64,000 nucleotides of DNA. Source: Bacteroidota bacterium (lineage in GTDB: Bacteria > Bacteroidota > Bacteroidia > B-17B0 > Aurantibacillaceae). The DNA lies in contig CANFTW010000015.1 in NCBI GenBank assembly GCA_947450025.1, positions 1 to 64,000 on the forward strand, given 5' to 3'. The translations under genes and the position numbers were made by a program. The notes beneath the pieces were generated by a model. That model had not been told where the DNA came from and made no database searches. It was given only the letters and a program-made list of their open reading frames with translations. Positions 1-6,480 of the stretch are shown here, in pieces. Each line of letters begins with the position of its first letter. Position 1 is the stretch's first letter.

Positions 1-1
1 A

Positions 2-280
2 GAATGGGAGATTGCAAGAAAAGCACTTAATACAATAACGACAAAAATAAAAAATGCTGCTTATGGCGAATCATCTTTTTTTAGTAATGAACAGATAAAA
101 GAAACTGAACTAAATGAATTGTATAAAATTGACTTGGAATTAGCTGAACGTATAAATTTGATTTCTAAAACAATAAAAAAAAATATAACTGAGGTATTAA
201 GTTCAACATTGGTAAATCAACAAGTACGAGAAATAGATAATATTTTAAATAAAAGAGATTCTTTCTTAAATAAATTCTAA
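2..280 (+). CDS. C-terminal fragment of an unidentified helical protein (5' end outside window)
   Basis: An open frame runs from the left edge to the TAA at 278-280 and gives 92 residues ending in LNKRDSFLNKF. It is rich in Lys, Glu, Asn, Leu and Ile with no strong hydrophobic stretch, so it looks helical or coiled and soluble. Only two bases separate its stop from the ATG of the SPFH gene, which suggests one operon. I do not recognise the family. In Bacillus ydjFGHI a PspA-like helical protein accompanies a YdjI-type SPFH protein, but nothing visible here proves a PspA relationship. Confidence 0.6.
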   Translation, partial: EWEIARKALNTITTKIKNAAYGESSFFSNEQIKETELNELYKIDLELAERINLISKTIKKNITEVLSSTLVNQQVREIDNILNKRDSFLNKF

Positions 281-282
281 AA

Positions 283-1236
283 ATGGAAGTAATAGAATAT
301 TTAGATAATACAGGTCAAGTTCTTGTAAAGCGTATGCCTGACAATGGACAACTTGAAATTAAATGGGGTTCACAACTAACGGTTAGAGAAAGCCAAGATG
401 CCGTTTTTATTCGTGATGGCAAAGCATTAGATGTTTTCAGTGCTGGTAGGCATGTATTACAAACCCAAAATGTCCCAGTTGTTGGCAAATGGGTTACAGC
501 TTTTGGCTACGGAATAAATTCACCGTTTAGAGCAGAAGTATTGTTTGTGGGTAAGCAATTATTTCCAAATTTTAAATGGGGTACTAAAGACCCTATTCTT
601 TTTAAAGATACCGAATTACAAATGGTTCGATTACGGTCTTATGGCTCGTTTTCAATTCAAGTGCACGATAGCTTATTGTTTGTAAACAAAATTTCGGGTA
701 CAATGGGATTATATACTACTGAGGTTATTTCAGATTACTTGCGGGGTATTATAATTTCAAAATTCAATGTTGTTTTAGCTCGTATGCTCAAAACAGTTTT
801 TGACATTCCTGCATCAATGGATGAATTGAATTTGGTAATGAGAACAGAATTATTTACAGACTTTGAAGGCTTAGGAATAAAACTACATGATTTTTATATT
901 CATTCAATATCCTTACCTGATGACGTTCAAAAAATGATTGATACTCGCACAGGAATGAATGCAATGGGCAACCTCGACCAATATATGAAGTTGAAAATAG
1001 CGGACTCGCTAGGCGATGCTGCAAAAAATAATGGCGCTGCTGGAACTGGTTTGGGACTTGGTGCAGGTATCGGCATGGGTATGGCTTTACCGAATATGAT
1101 ACAACAAAGTATGAACCCGCAAAACAACGAAAGCGTTTCTGATAAATTAAAAAAACTAAAGGAACTATTAGATATGGGTGCGCTTGCGCAGCAGGAGTTT
1201 GATGACAAGAAAAAAGAGCTTTTAAAACAGATATAA
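283..1236 (+). CDS. SPFH-domain 'virion core protein'-like (YdjI-type) with C-terminal SHOCT motif
   Basis: The 317-residue protein has an N-terminal beta-rich SPFH/band-7-like region (about 1-230), a Gly/Ala/Met-rich linker (about 250-275) and a short C-terminal helical motif with the SHOCT pattern (KLKKLKELLDMGALAQQEFD). This order is that of the bacterial 'virion core protein (lumpy skin disease virus)-like' family, including B. subtilis YdjI. Such proteins are thought to assemble on membranes during envelope stress. There is no signal peptide or membrane helix, so a peripheral location on the inner side of the membrane is likely. It is packed between its neighbours with 2-bp gaps on both sides, so it is probably co-translated with the partial gene and the 78-codon gene. 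Family assignment is good; function is inferred. Confidence 0.8.
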   Translation: MEVIEYLDNTGQVLVKRMPDNGQLEIKWGSQLTVRESQDAVFIRDGKALDVFSAGRHVLQTQNVPVVGKWVTAFGYGINSPFRAEVLFVGKQLFPNFKWGTKDPILFKDTELQMVRLRSYGSFSIQVHDSLLFVNKISGTMGLYTTEVISDYLRGIIISKFNVVLARMLKTVFDIPASMDELNLVMRTELFTDFEGLGIKLHDFYIHSISLPDDVQKMIDTRTGMNAMGNLDQYMKLKIADSLGDAAKNNGAAGTGLGLGAGIGMGMALPNMIQQSMNPQNNESVSDKLKKLKELLDMGALAQQEFDDKKKELLKQI

Positions 1237-1238
1237 TT

Positions 1239-1475
1239 ATGGCAAAACCTAAATTAGAAATATACCATGCAACAACCGAGAAAGGTGTTACCTATTTAAT
1301 TCATCGATATGTTGATGATGCTAACAATAACTACGAATATCAAATATACAAGCTTGTGCAAGCTAAAAATGTAGCAAGAGAGTTCGGCATAAAAGATACC
1401 AAAGCAGGACGAAAAGAAAAACTTACCACTCGAGAGATGTGTGATAAATTAATAGAAAAGATAAATTCAAAATAA
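1239..1475 (+). CDS. Small hypothetical protein, 78 residues, in the SPFH operon
   Basis: It starts two bases after the SPFH stop codon and encodes a charged, soluble protein with Tyr-rich strands (YHATTEKGVTYLIHRYVDD) followed by a Lys-rich helical end. There is no signal peptide, membrane segment or Cys motif. I do not recognise a family. The tight spacing makes it part of the same transcript as the SPFH gene. It is too small and plain to infer an activity. Confidence 0.6.
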   Translation: MAKPKLEIYHATTEKGVTYLIHRYVDDANNNYEYQIYKLVQAKNVAREFGIKDTKAGRKEKLTTREMCDKLIEKINSK

Positions 1476-1497
1476 AATCATGTAACTTAAATTCACA

Positions 1498-1505
1498 TAA
1501 TTTTG
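1498..1505 (+). promoter_or_regulatory. Putative -7 promoter box (TAATTTTG)
   Basis: TAATTTTG matches the Bacteroidota -7 consensus TAnnTTTG and lies 64 bp before the ATG of the zinc-ribbon gene. No clear TTTG -33 element is seen at the usual 19-bp spacing, so this is tentative. It suggests the zinc-ribbon gene may be transcribed separately from the SPFH operon. Confidence 0.35.
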
Positions 1506-1569
1506 TTGCATTTCATATCAAAAATAATCCCTCAATTTCAATTAATTAACAAACTAAAAACCTAAAAAC

Positions 1570-2556
1570 ATGCAAGTAAAATGTACATCATGCGGTGCTT
1601 CACAAAATATAAGTCAAGCACAAAATTGTGATTTCTGTGGAAATCTCATCGAATTAGAAAGTGCTAAAAACAACTACCAATCTTTCTTGAATGGAGAAAG
1701 TGGTAATTTAATGTCTATGGCTGAAACAGCAATAGAAGCAACTAACTGGGAGGAAGCTCTACAGTTTTTCAATCAAGTTCTTACCAAAGATATAAGTAAC
1801 TCTGATGCTTGGCTCGGTAAAGGCATTGCAATTGTATACACTTCTAAAATTGGTGAATTAAAAATAAACGAAGCGATTGCTTATTGGAAGAATGCTTTGA
1901 AACATGCACCCAATCAAGAAGCAATGGGTAAACGTGTTGCTAAAGAAATTAATCAAGTAGTAGATAAATTTTACCCCTCACTTGAAAACCACTTTATTCA
2001 ATATAAAGATTTAGATAATTCTTATCAGGAATTAGTAAGTAAGTTTGTTACTCTTGAAGCGGCTCAAGATTATGCAGTACAACTTGACCCTAGTAATGTA
2101 ACATACCTTAAAACAGGCTATAATTTATGTAAAAGAGTTATAAATATTCCTAAGTCACATGCAATGGCCGATTATGGTGGGGCTATGGCAGGCGCATTAA
2201 TTGGTGGCTTGCAAGGAAACAAATATACTCAACGTGATGCTATATCAAAGGGAAGAAAAGCAACAGCTTTAAAGGATTTAATCAATCAGGCAGCTCAATT
2301 AGTTTATCCATTAGAAGAAAAATATATCAATAAAATAAAGAAATTAAACCCTTCTGAAAAAACTGTAAGTTCAAGGGAAATATTTGTTAATTCTAAAGAA
2401 GGTAAAGAATTTGAAATCAAACAAGTTACGGCTAATGAAGGTGCAATAGCAGGTTTAAAACTTCGCTGGAACAACACGAGTAATACTATGAAAGCAGTGA
2501 TAATAATACTGGCAATTTTGTATGTAATTTTTGTGGCAACTGCAAGCTCTAAATAA
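1570..2556 (+). CDS. Zinc-ribbon / TPR / tail-anchored membrane protein
   Basis: The 328-residue protein opens with a CxxC-x11-CxxC zinc ribbon (C5, C8, C20, C23). TPR-like helices follow (about 50-130, including WEEALQFFNQVL and AWLGKGIA), then a glycine-zipper-like stretch near 198-215 (GGAMAGALIGG), and finally one membrane helix near the C-terminus (about 308-325). This looks like a cytosolic sensor or scaffold tethered to the inner membrane by its tail. Zinc-ribbon membrane proteins also sit beside YdjI-type SPFH genes in Firmicutes, so a shared membrane-stress role is plausible. The specific function is not known. Confidence 0.7.
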   Translation: MQVKCTSCGASQNISQAQNCDFCGNLIELESAKNNYQSFLNGESGNLMSMAETAIEATNWEEALQFFNQVLTKDISNSDAWLGKGIAIVYTSKIGELKINEAIAYWKNALKHAPNQEAMGKRVAKEINQVVDKFYPSLENHFIQYKDLDNSYQELVSKFVTLEAAQDYAVQLDPSNVTYLKTGYNLCKRVINIPKSHAMADYGGAMAGALIGGLQGNKYTQRDAISKGRKATALKDLINQAAQLVYPLEEKYINKIKKLNPSEKTVSSREIFVNSKEGKEFEIKQVTANEGAIAGLKLRWNNTSNTMKAVIIILAILYVIFVATASSK

Positions 2557-2631
2557 TTTCCAATTAATAATTTATGGCCTAACATTTTATTATCAACGGT
2601 ATGCAATTAGAAAATATTAATTAAAATAATT

Positions 2632-3042
2632 ATGAAAAAAATAAAGATAATTTATGTAACACTTTTGTTAATTGCATCACTAATAACTAGCTGTGGTGGT
2701 GGTTATTCAAATGCTGCAATAGGTAATACTTATGAATTTGTATGTTCTGAAATGATAAATAATTGTCAAGAATGCAATTTGCTTTGGTTCATTAAAATTG
2801 ATGATGCTCATACTGCAACAATTTACTCATCAAAATCATCAAGTTCATCTTTGAAATCTTGTCTGACAAAAATTGACTATACTTTTAATTCTGAAACAGG
2901 GTCAATTAAAATTGATGCATTACCTAATTCAAATATAAATAACAATTGTCAAAAAAGCTTTATAGGTACATGGACTTTTAATAGTGAAGGGGAAAAGGGT
3001 AAAGGATTTTATAGGGACTCAAATTGCGGATTTGTGAGATAA
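2632..3042 (+). CDS. Putative lipoprotein, 136 residues
   Basis: The N-terminus is a lipoprotein signal: MKKIK, a hydrophobic stretch and a lipobox LITSC with lipidated Cys at residue 21. The mature part is Ser/Asn-rich with further cysteines (CQECNLLWF, a central SCLTK, terminal CGFVR) that could form disulfides, and it looks like a small beta-rich domain. No family was recognised. It lies 75 bp after the zinc-ribbon gene on the same strand. Membrane anchoring on the periplasmic or outer-membrane side is expected. Confidence 0.6.
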   Translation: MKKIKIIYVTLLLIASLITSCGGGYSNAAIGNTYEFVCSEMINNCQECNLLWFIKIDDAHTATIYSSKSSSSSLKSCLTKIDYTFNSETGSIKIDALPNSNINNNCQKSFIGTWTFNSEGEKGKGFYRDSNCGFVR

Positions 3043-3179
3043 TTTTTATTTTTAAAAACTAGTTTTATTTTTCTTAAAATTTAAACATTTAATGTAATTT
3101 ACAAAGACTTGTTAATCCTGGGGATTTTACAGTTTTTCAGAGTGCAGGTCTAAGCTTAAATATGTAAAATACTTAAAAA

Positions 3180-3187
3180 TAATTTTG
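3180..3187 (+). promoter_or_regulatory. Putative -7 promoter box (TAATTTTG)
   Basis: TAATTTTG matches TAnnTTTG and lies 30 bp before the ATG at 3218. No good -33 box is seen. It would give the second lipoprotein gene its own start site. Confidence 0.35.
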
Positions 3188-3217
3188 TGTTTAAAAATTT
3201 AAAATAAAAAAAATAAG

Positions 3218-3856
3218 ATGAAAAAATCAGTATTCGTTATATATTTTTTTGTAATACTTTTTGGTTGCAAGAAAGCTGATGAGTCAGTTAAAGAGGTCTG
3301 CCCGGGAGGTTGTAATTCAGAATATGAAATTACAAGTTCCAACTCTACCCTCGATTCAAATGGTTACTGGCACGTCTTGCACGGTGGAATAAACTATTTC
3401 ACCGTAGCTGGAAATTTATCACAATTAAATTCTAAATATGTAGTTAATGGAGTACCTTTAATTGAAGTAAATTTTGATTCTGATTATTGGGTAATTTTTG
3501 ATTCAATTCAATATACTACGCCTATGTATTCTTATTTAGGTTGGTTTACAAACAACCAATTTAATAATCCTATTTCTATTGGTAGTTATACATATACATT
3601 AAAAGGATTAGCAGAAATTCAGCCTCCTTTAAATATCGCAGGTTATCAGTTAAGTAAACATATGTGTTGGAATTGCCCTTATACACCTACACTTTTTGGC
3701 ACACATAGTAAATATACTTATACACCGCATCAAAACTTCTTTTTTGATAATGAAATGATTGGTGATACAGCTAGAATTTATATTCAAACAATTTTTAATT
3801 CAGACACAGGGCCAAGCGAAGAAAAAAATTCTATACTAAAAGTTATTTTTCAATAA
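3218..3856 (+). CDS. Putative lipoprotein, 212 residues
   Basis: MKKSVFVIYFFVILFGCKKAD is a lipoprotein signal with the likely lipidated Cys at residue 17. The mature protein is rich in Tyr, Trp, Asn and Thr and looks like a beta-sandwich; a second Cys cluster (MCWNCPYTPT) occurs near residues 149-157. No family was recognised. It is expected to be exported and membrane-anchored. It is an accessory-region gene with no visible partner. Confidence 0.6.
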   Translation: MKKSVFVIYFFVILFGCKKADESVKEVCPGGCNSEYEITSSNSTLDSNGYWHVLHGGINYFTVAGNLSQLNSKYVVNGVPLIEVNFDSDYWVIFDSIQYTTPMYSYLGWFTNNQFNNPISIGSYTYTLKGLAEIQPPLNIAGYQLSKHMCWNCPYTPTLFGTHSKYTYTPHQNFFFDNEMIGDTARIYIQTIFNSDTGPSEEKNSILKVIFQ

Positions 3857-3910
3857 AATAATAGAGATGAGTAATAGCTTCATAATTTAATAATAAAAAA
3901 ATACTGAAAT

Positions 3911-4243
3911 ATGAATAAAACATTTATTGGGGTAGTTATTGCTTTAATTTTTTCTGGATTAATTATTCTAAGTTTAGAGAATGATTATTCATTTAGTCAA
4001 ATTTTTATAGGCTTTATAGTTTTTATAATTCCTTCGATATTTATATCTTCTTTTAAATCAGCCACATTATCTATTATTCTTACAGTTATTTGTGTATTGT
4101 TTTTCTATTTTTCAATTCATTTTAAATTCTATAACACTTGGGTAGGTGTTTTAATGGCATTAACTATTGGGTTACCAATTTATTACTATCGAGTAAGAAA
4201 TGCTAAAGTTGCTGAGGGGCATAAAGGATTTGATGATATTTAA
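3911..4243 (+). CDS. Small multi-pass membrane protein, 110 residues
   Basis: Four hydrophobic segments (about 5-23, 29-48, 52-70 and 76-93) are followed by a short charged tail (YRVRNAKVAEGHKGFDDI). It has no known motif and is not recognised. The start ATG has an AT-rich upstream region typical of this genome. It closes the co-directional group that precedes the recombinase unit. Confidence 0.55.
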   Translation: MNKTFIGVVIALIFSGLIILSLENDYSFSQIFIGFIVFIIPSIFISSFKSATLSIILTVICVLFFYFSIHFKFYNTWVGVLMALTIGLPIYYYRVRNAKVAEGHKGFDDI

Positions 4244-4347
4244 TCATCAAAAAATTAATCGCTTTATTTTTAGCAACTAAAACATAATACACCATAAAAA
4301 CTTATAAATTCTTATAGTTTTACATTAATAGACATCGAACCTTTTTA

Positions 4348-4385
4348 GCTCTTCGCAAATTTGCATCATGCAATTTGTAAAGAGC
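4348..4385. repeat. 38-bp imperfect palindrome upstream of the recombinase unit
   Basis: The left arm GCTCTTCGCAAATTTGCA and the right arm TGCAATTTGTAAAGAGC are near-perfect reverse complements around a 3-base TCA centre. There is no T-run on either side that would make it a clean terminator. It could be a hairpin, a recombinase-binding site or a weak terminator for the minus-strand small ORF beginning at 4576. Confidence 0.6.
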
Positions 4386-4399
4386 TTATTCCAAAATAA

Positions 4400-4576
4400 C
4401 TATTCCACATTATCAACTAATTCGTTGCCATTCAAACTGGTATGCGTTGATAAGATTTTGGCTAAAAACTTTCGTAACTTATTGATTATCATTATACTTG
4501 CATCGTATTCGGTAGGTACAAACGAAGCGTTAAAATCGTTCTTTTTACAGTCTAATAATTCAATTTCAGCAACCAT
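4400..4576 (-). CDS. Possible small ORF, 58 residues, divergent from the recombinase unit
   Basis: The reverse strand encodes MVAEIELLDCKKNDF... ending LVDNVE, a soluble mixed-charge protein. About 69% of its codons begin with a purine, as expected for coding sequence, against roughly half for the competing plus-strand frame at 4368-4580. The start lies only 6 bp from the plus-strand ATG at 4583, so the two genes would share a very short control region. No homology was recognised. It may be a small regulator, but this is uncertain. Confidence 0.3.
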   Translation of the reverse strand: MVAEIELLDCKKNDFNASFVPTEYDASIMIINKLRKFLAKILSTHTSLNGNELVDNVE

Positions 4577-4582
4577 TTAAAA

Positions 4583-4798
4583 ATGAGTGGAGCTGCTGAA
4601 AATACCAAACTATCATTGAATGAGTGTAAAAAAATACTCATCAAAAATGGTTTACAGCACACTGATGAAGAAATTATTTTAATACGAAACTGGTTTTATC
4701 ATTTAGCGGAAATTGCAATTGATGCAATAGATAAAAATGCAGAACCACTTTCGACCGATGCAGAAATAACAGAAACAAAAAATAAAGGAAAACCATAA
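4583..4798 (+). CDS. Small hypothetical protein, 71 residues, upstream of the recombinase
   Basis: The protein begins MSGAAENTKLSLNECKK and ends in a polar tail (ETKNKGKP). It is soluble and predicted helical (KILIKNGLQHTDEEIILIRNWF). It ends 11 bp before the recombinase start and is very likely co-transcribed with it. Small helical proteins of this kind often precede serine recombinases in Bacteroidota elements and may act in transposition control or directionality. That role is inference only. Confidence 0.55.
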   Translation: MSGAAENTKLSLNECKKILIKNGLQHTDEEIILIRNWFYHLAEIAIDAIDKNAEPLSTDAEITETKNKGKP

Positions 4799-4809
4799 AG
4801 CGCAATACT

Positions 4810-6363
4810 ATGAAAAGGAGAGCTATCATCTACACCCGTGTTTCAACCGATGAACAAAATAACGGATACAGTCCCTCAGACCAAAAAGATAAACTCCATA
4901 AGTATTGCGAAAACAATGGTATCGAAATAGTTGGTTTTTATCACGATGACGAAAGTGGTAAAACATTCAATCGCCCCCAATGGCTCAACATTATGCAATT
5001 CATTAAAAAGAATAGCGGATATGTTGATAATATCCTGTTCTTAAAGTGGGATAGATTTTCTCGAAATGTTGCCGAAGCCTATATCACAATTCGTGATTTA
5101 AAAAAGATGGGCGTAGAACCTCAATCCATCGAACAGCCTTTAGATTTTGAAATTCCTGAAAGTAAAATTATGTTGGCTATCTACCTTGCAGCACCCGAAG
5201 TAGATAATGACCGTAGAGCATTAAATATATTTCACGGAATCCGCAGAGGAAAAAAAGAAGGTCGTTGGTTAGGTGCTTGTTTAAGAGGTTATAAAAACAC
5301 AAGGGACGAAAATAATCGTCCGATAATTGCCCCTGAAGGTGGTACACAAGAGAAACTGGTTAGATGTGCATTTAAAGAGTTTGCTGAAGGGATGCACAAC
5401 ATTGAGGAGCTTAGGAAAAAACTATATAAGCAAGGCTTAAAATGCGAAAGAAACTCATTTTGGATGCTTTTAAGAAACAAAGGCTATATAGGCAAAGTGT
5501 TAGTTCCTGCGTATAAAGATGAACCTGCCTATTGGACGGATGGCATACACGAAGCACTCGTTGATGAGGAAACCTTTTATGCTGTTCAGGATATTTTGGA
5601 GGGCAGGAAAAAGAAAATGCCTAACAAATTTCAAACGATTAGAGATGAGTTTCCGTTACGAGGATATTTAACCTGTCCCCAATGTAGCAGAAATCTAACC
5701 GCATCAGCTTCAAAAGGCAGAGCAGGTGGCAAATTCTTTTATTACCATTGTAGCGGTGGTTGCAAGGAAAGGCAAAAGGCGTTCGATATGAATATCACGT
5801 TCATAGAGCATTTAAAAGAATACAATAACAGTCCGCAGTATGTTGAGCTATTCGCTACAATATTAAAAGGGAACTTAAAAAACTGTAACAATACTGGTAG
5901 GAAAGAAGCTGAAAAGATTTCAAGCAATATTGCTAAATTAAAAATGCGTTTGAAGAACGCAAAGGATATGATGTTAGATGGCGAATTTTCAGCAGGGGAT
6001 TACAAGACAATGAAAATTGAAATTGAAGAGGAGTTAGAAAATATGAATAGAGAGGAATTGCGAATTCGTCAAGGAATGGAAAACTACGATACCAAAATTG
6101 ATGATTGCCTTGATGTAGTCTTAAACCTTGATAAATACTACGATACAAAGAATACAGAGGTTAAACAAAAAATAATTGGTTCGGTCTTTCCCGAAAAGTT
6201 GTATTTTCAGGATAATGAGTATCGAACCACAAAATTGAACGAAGCTGTTGAGCTACTTTGCAAGACTGACAAGGGATTGGGCAAAAAAAAAGGAGGGAAG
6301 AAATCTGAATTTTCAGAATCTTCCCTCCGAGTGGCTTTGCTAGGAATCGAACCTAGATCGTAG
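4810..6363 (+). CDS. Large serine recombinase (resolvase/invertase type), 3' end inside tRNA-Arg
   Basis: The 517-residue protein has the N-terminal serine resolvase domain with nucleophile S12 in YTRVSTDEQ and the KWDRFSRN segment (about 80-87). A recombinase domain follows, then a CxxC zinc ribbon (CPQCSRNLTAS... and HCSGGC) near residues 292-317, and a coiled-coil arm (about 365-430). This is the usual large serine integrase plan. Such enzymes integrate and excise mobile elements by double-strand cleavage with a phosphoserine link. The last 25 or so codons are odd: they run through the hairpin terminator of the opposite-strand tRNA-Arg and stop inside that tRNA (...ALLGIEPRS), so the gene sits right at an element-chromosome junction. 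Confidence 0.9.
   Translation: MKRRAIIYTRVSTDEQNNGYSPSDQKDKLHKYCENNGIEIVGFYHDDESGKTFNRPQWLNIMQFIKKNSGYVDNILFLKWDRFSRNVAEAYITIRDLKKMGVEPQSIEQPLDFEIPESKIMLAIYLAAPEVDNDRRALNIFHGIRRGKKEGRWLGACLRGYKNTRDENNRPIIAPEGGTQEKLVRCAFKEFAEGMHNIEELRKKLYKQGLKCERNSFWMLLRNKGYIGKVLVPAYKDEPAYWTDGIHEALVDEETFYAVQDILEGRKKKMPNKFQTIRDEFPLRGYLTCPQCSRNLTASASKGRAGGKFFYYHCSGGCKERQKAFDMNITFIEHLKEYNNSPQYVELFATILKGNLKNCNNTGRKEAEKISSNIAKLKMRLKNAKDMMLDGEFSAGDYKTMKIEIEEELENMNREELRIRQGMENYDTKIDDCLDVVLNLDKYYDTKNTEVKQKIIGSVFPEKLYFQDNEYRTTKLNEAVELLCKTDKGLGKKKGGKKSEFSESSLRVALLGIEPRS
6283..6328 (-). terminator. Rho-independent terminator of tRNA-Arg
   Basis: On the minus strand a very strong hairpin has arms GGAGGGAAGA and TCTTCCCTCC, with an inner TCTGAA/TTCAGA stem. 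It is followed by nine T residues (A at 6283-6291 on the plus strand). It is correctly placed just downstream of the minus-strand tRNA-Arg. It also lies within the recombinase coding frame. Confidence 0.85.
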
Positions 6364-6404
6364 GCTTCGGAAACCCAAATACTATCCATTGTACTACAAA
6401 GCCA
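6332..6404 (-). tRNA. tRNA-Arg, anticodon CCG
   Basis: The reverse strand gives a 73-nt cloverleaf. The acceptor arms are TGGCTTT and AAAGCC with discriminator A, and a D arm with the GG of AATGGATAG follows. The anticodon loop is TTCCGAA (anticodon CCG), and the T arm is CTAGGTTCGATTCCTAG. No CCA is encoded. It is followed by a strong terminator and flanked by a serine recombinase, consistent with use as an integration target. Confidence 0.93.
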
Positions 6405-6480
6405 TTTTATTTAACAAATATAAGTATTAAATTTATGCTCATTAGTTACAATATTTCAATTTCAACCACGTTATTTAAGC

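Noticed and set aside
4368-4580. 70-codon plus-strand ORF before the 71-residue gene
   Set aside because: It starts inside the palindrome, its codons lack the purine-first bias of coding sequence, and the opposite strand gives a more protein-like frame. Its 2-bp distance from the next gene keeps it from being excluded completely.
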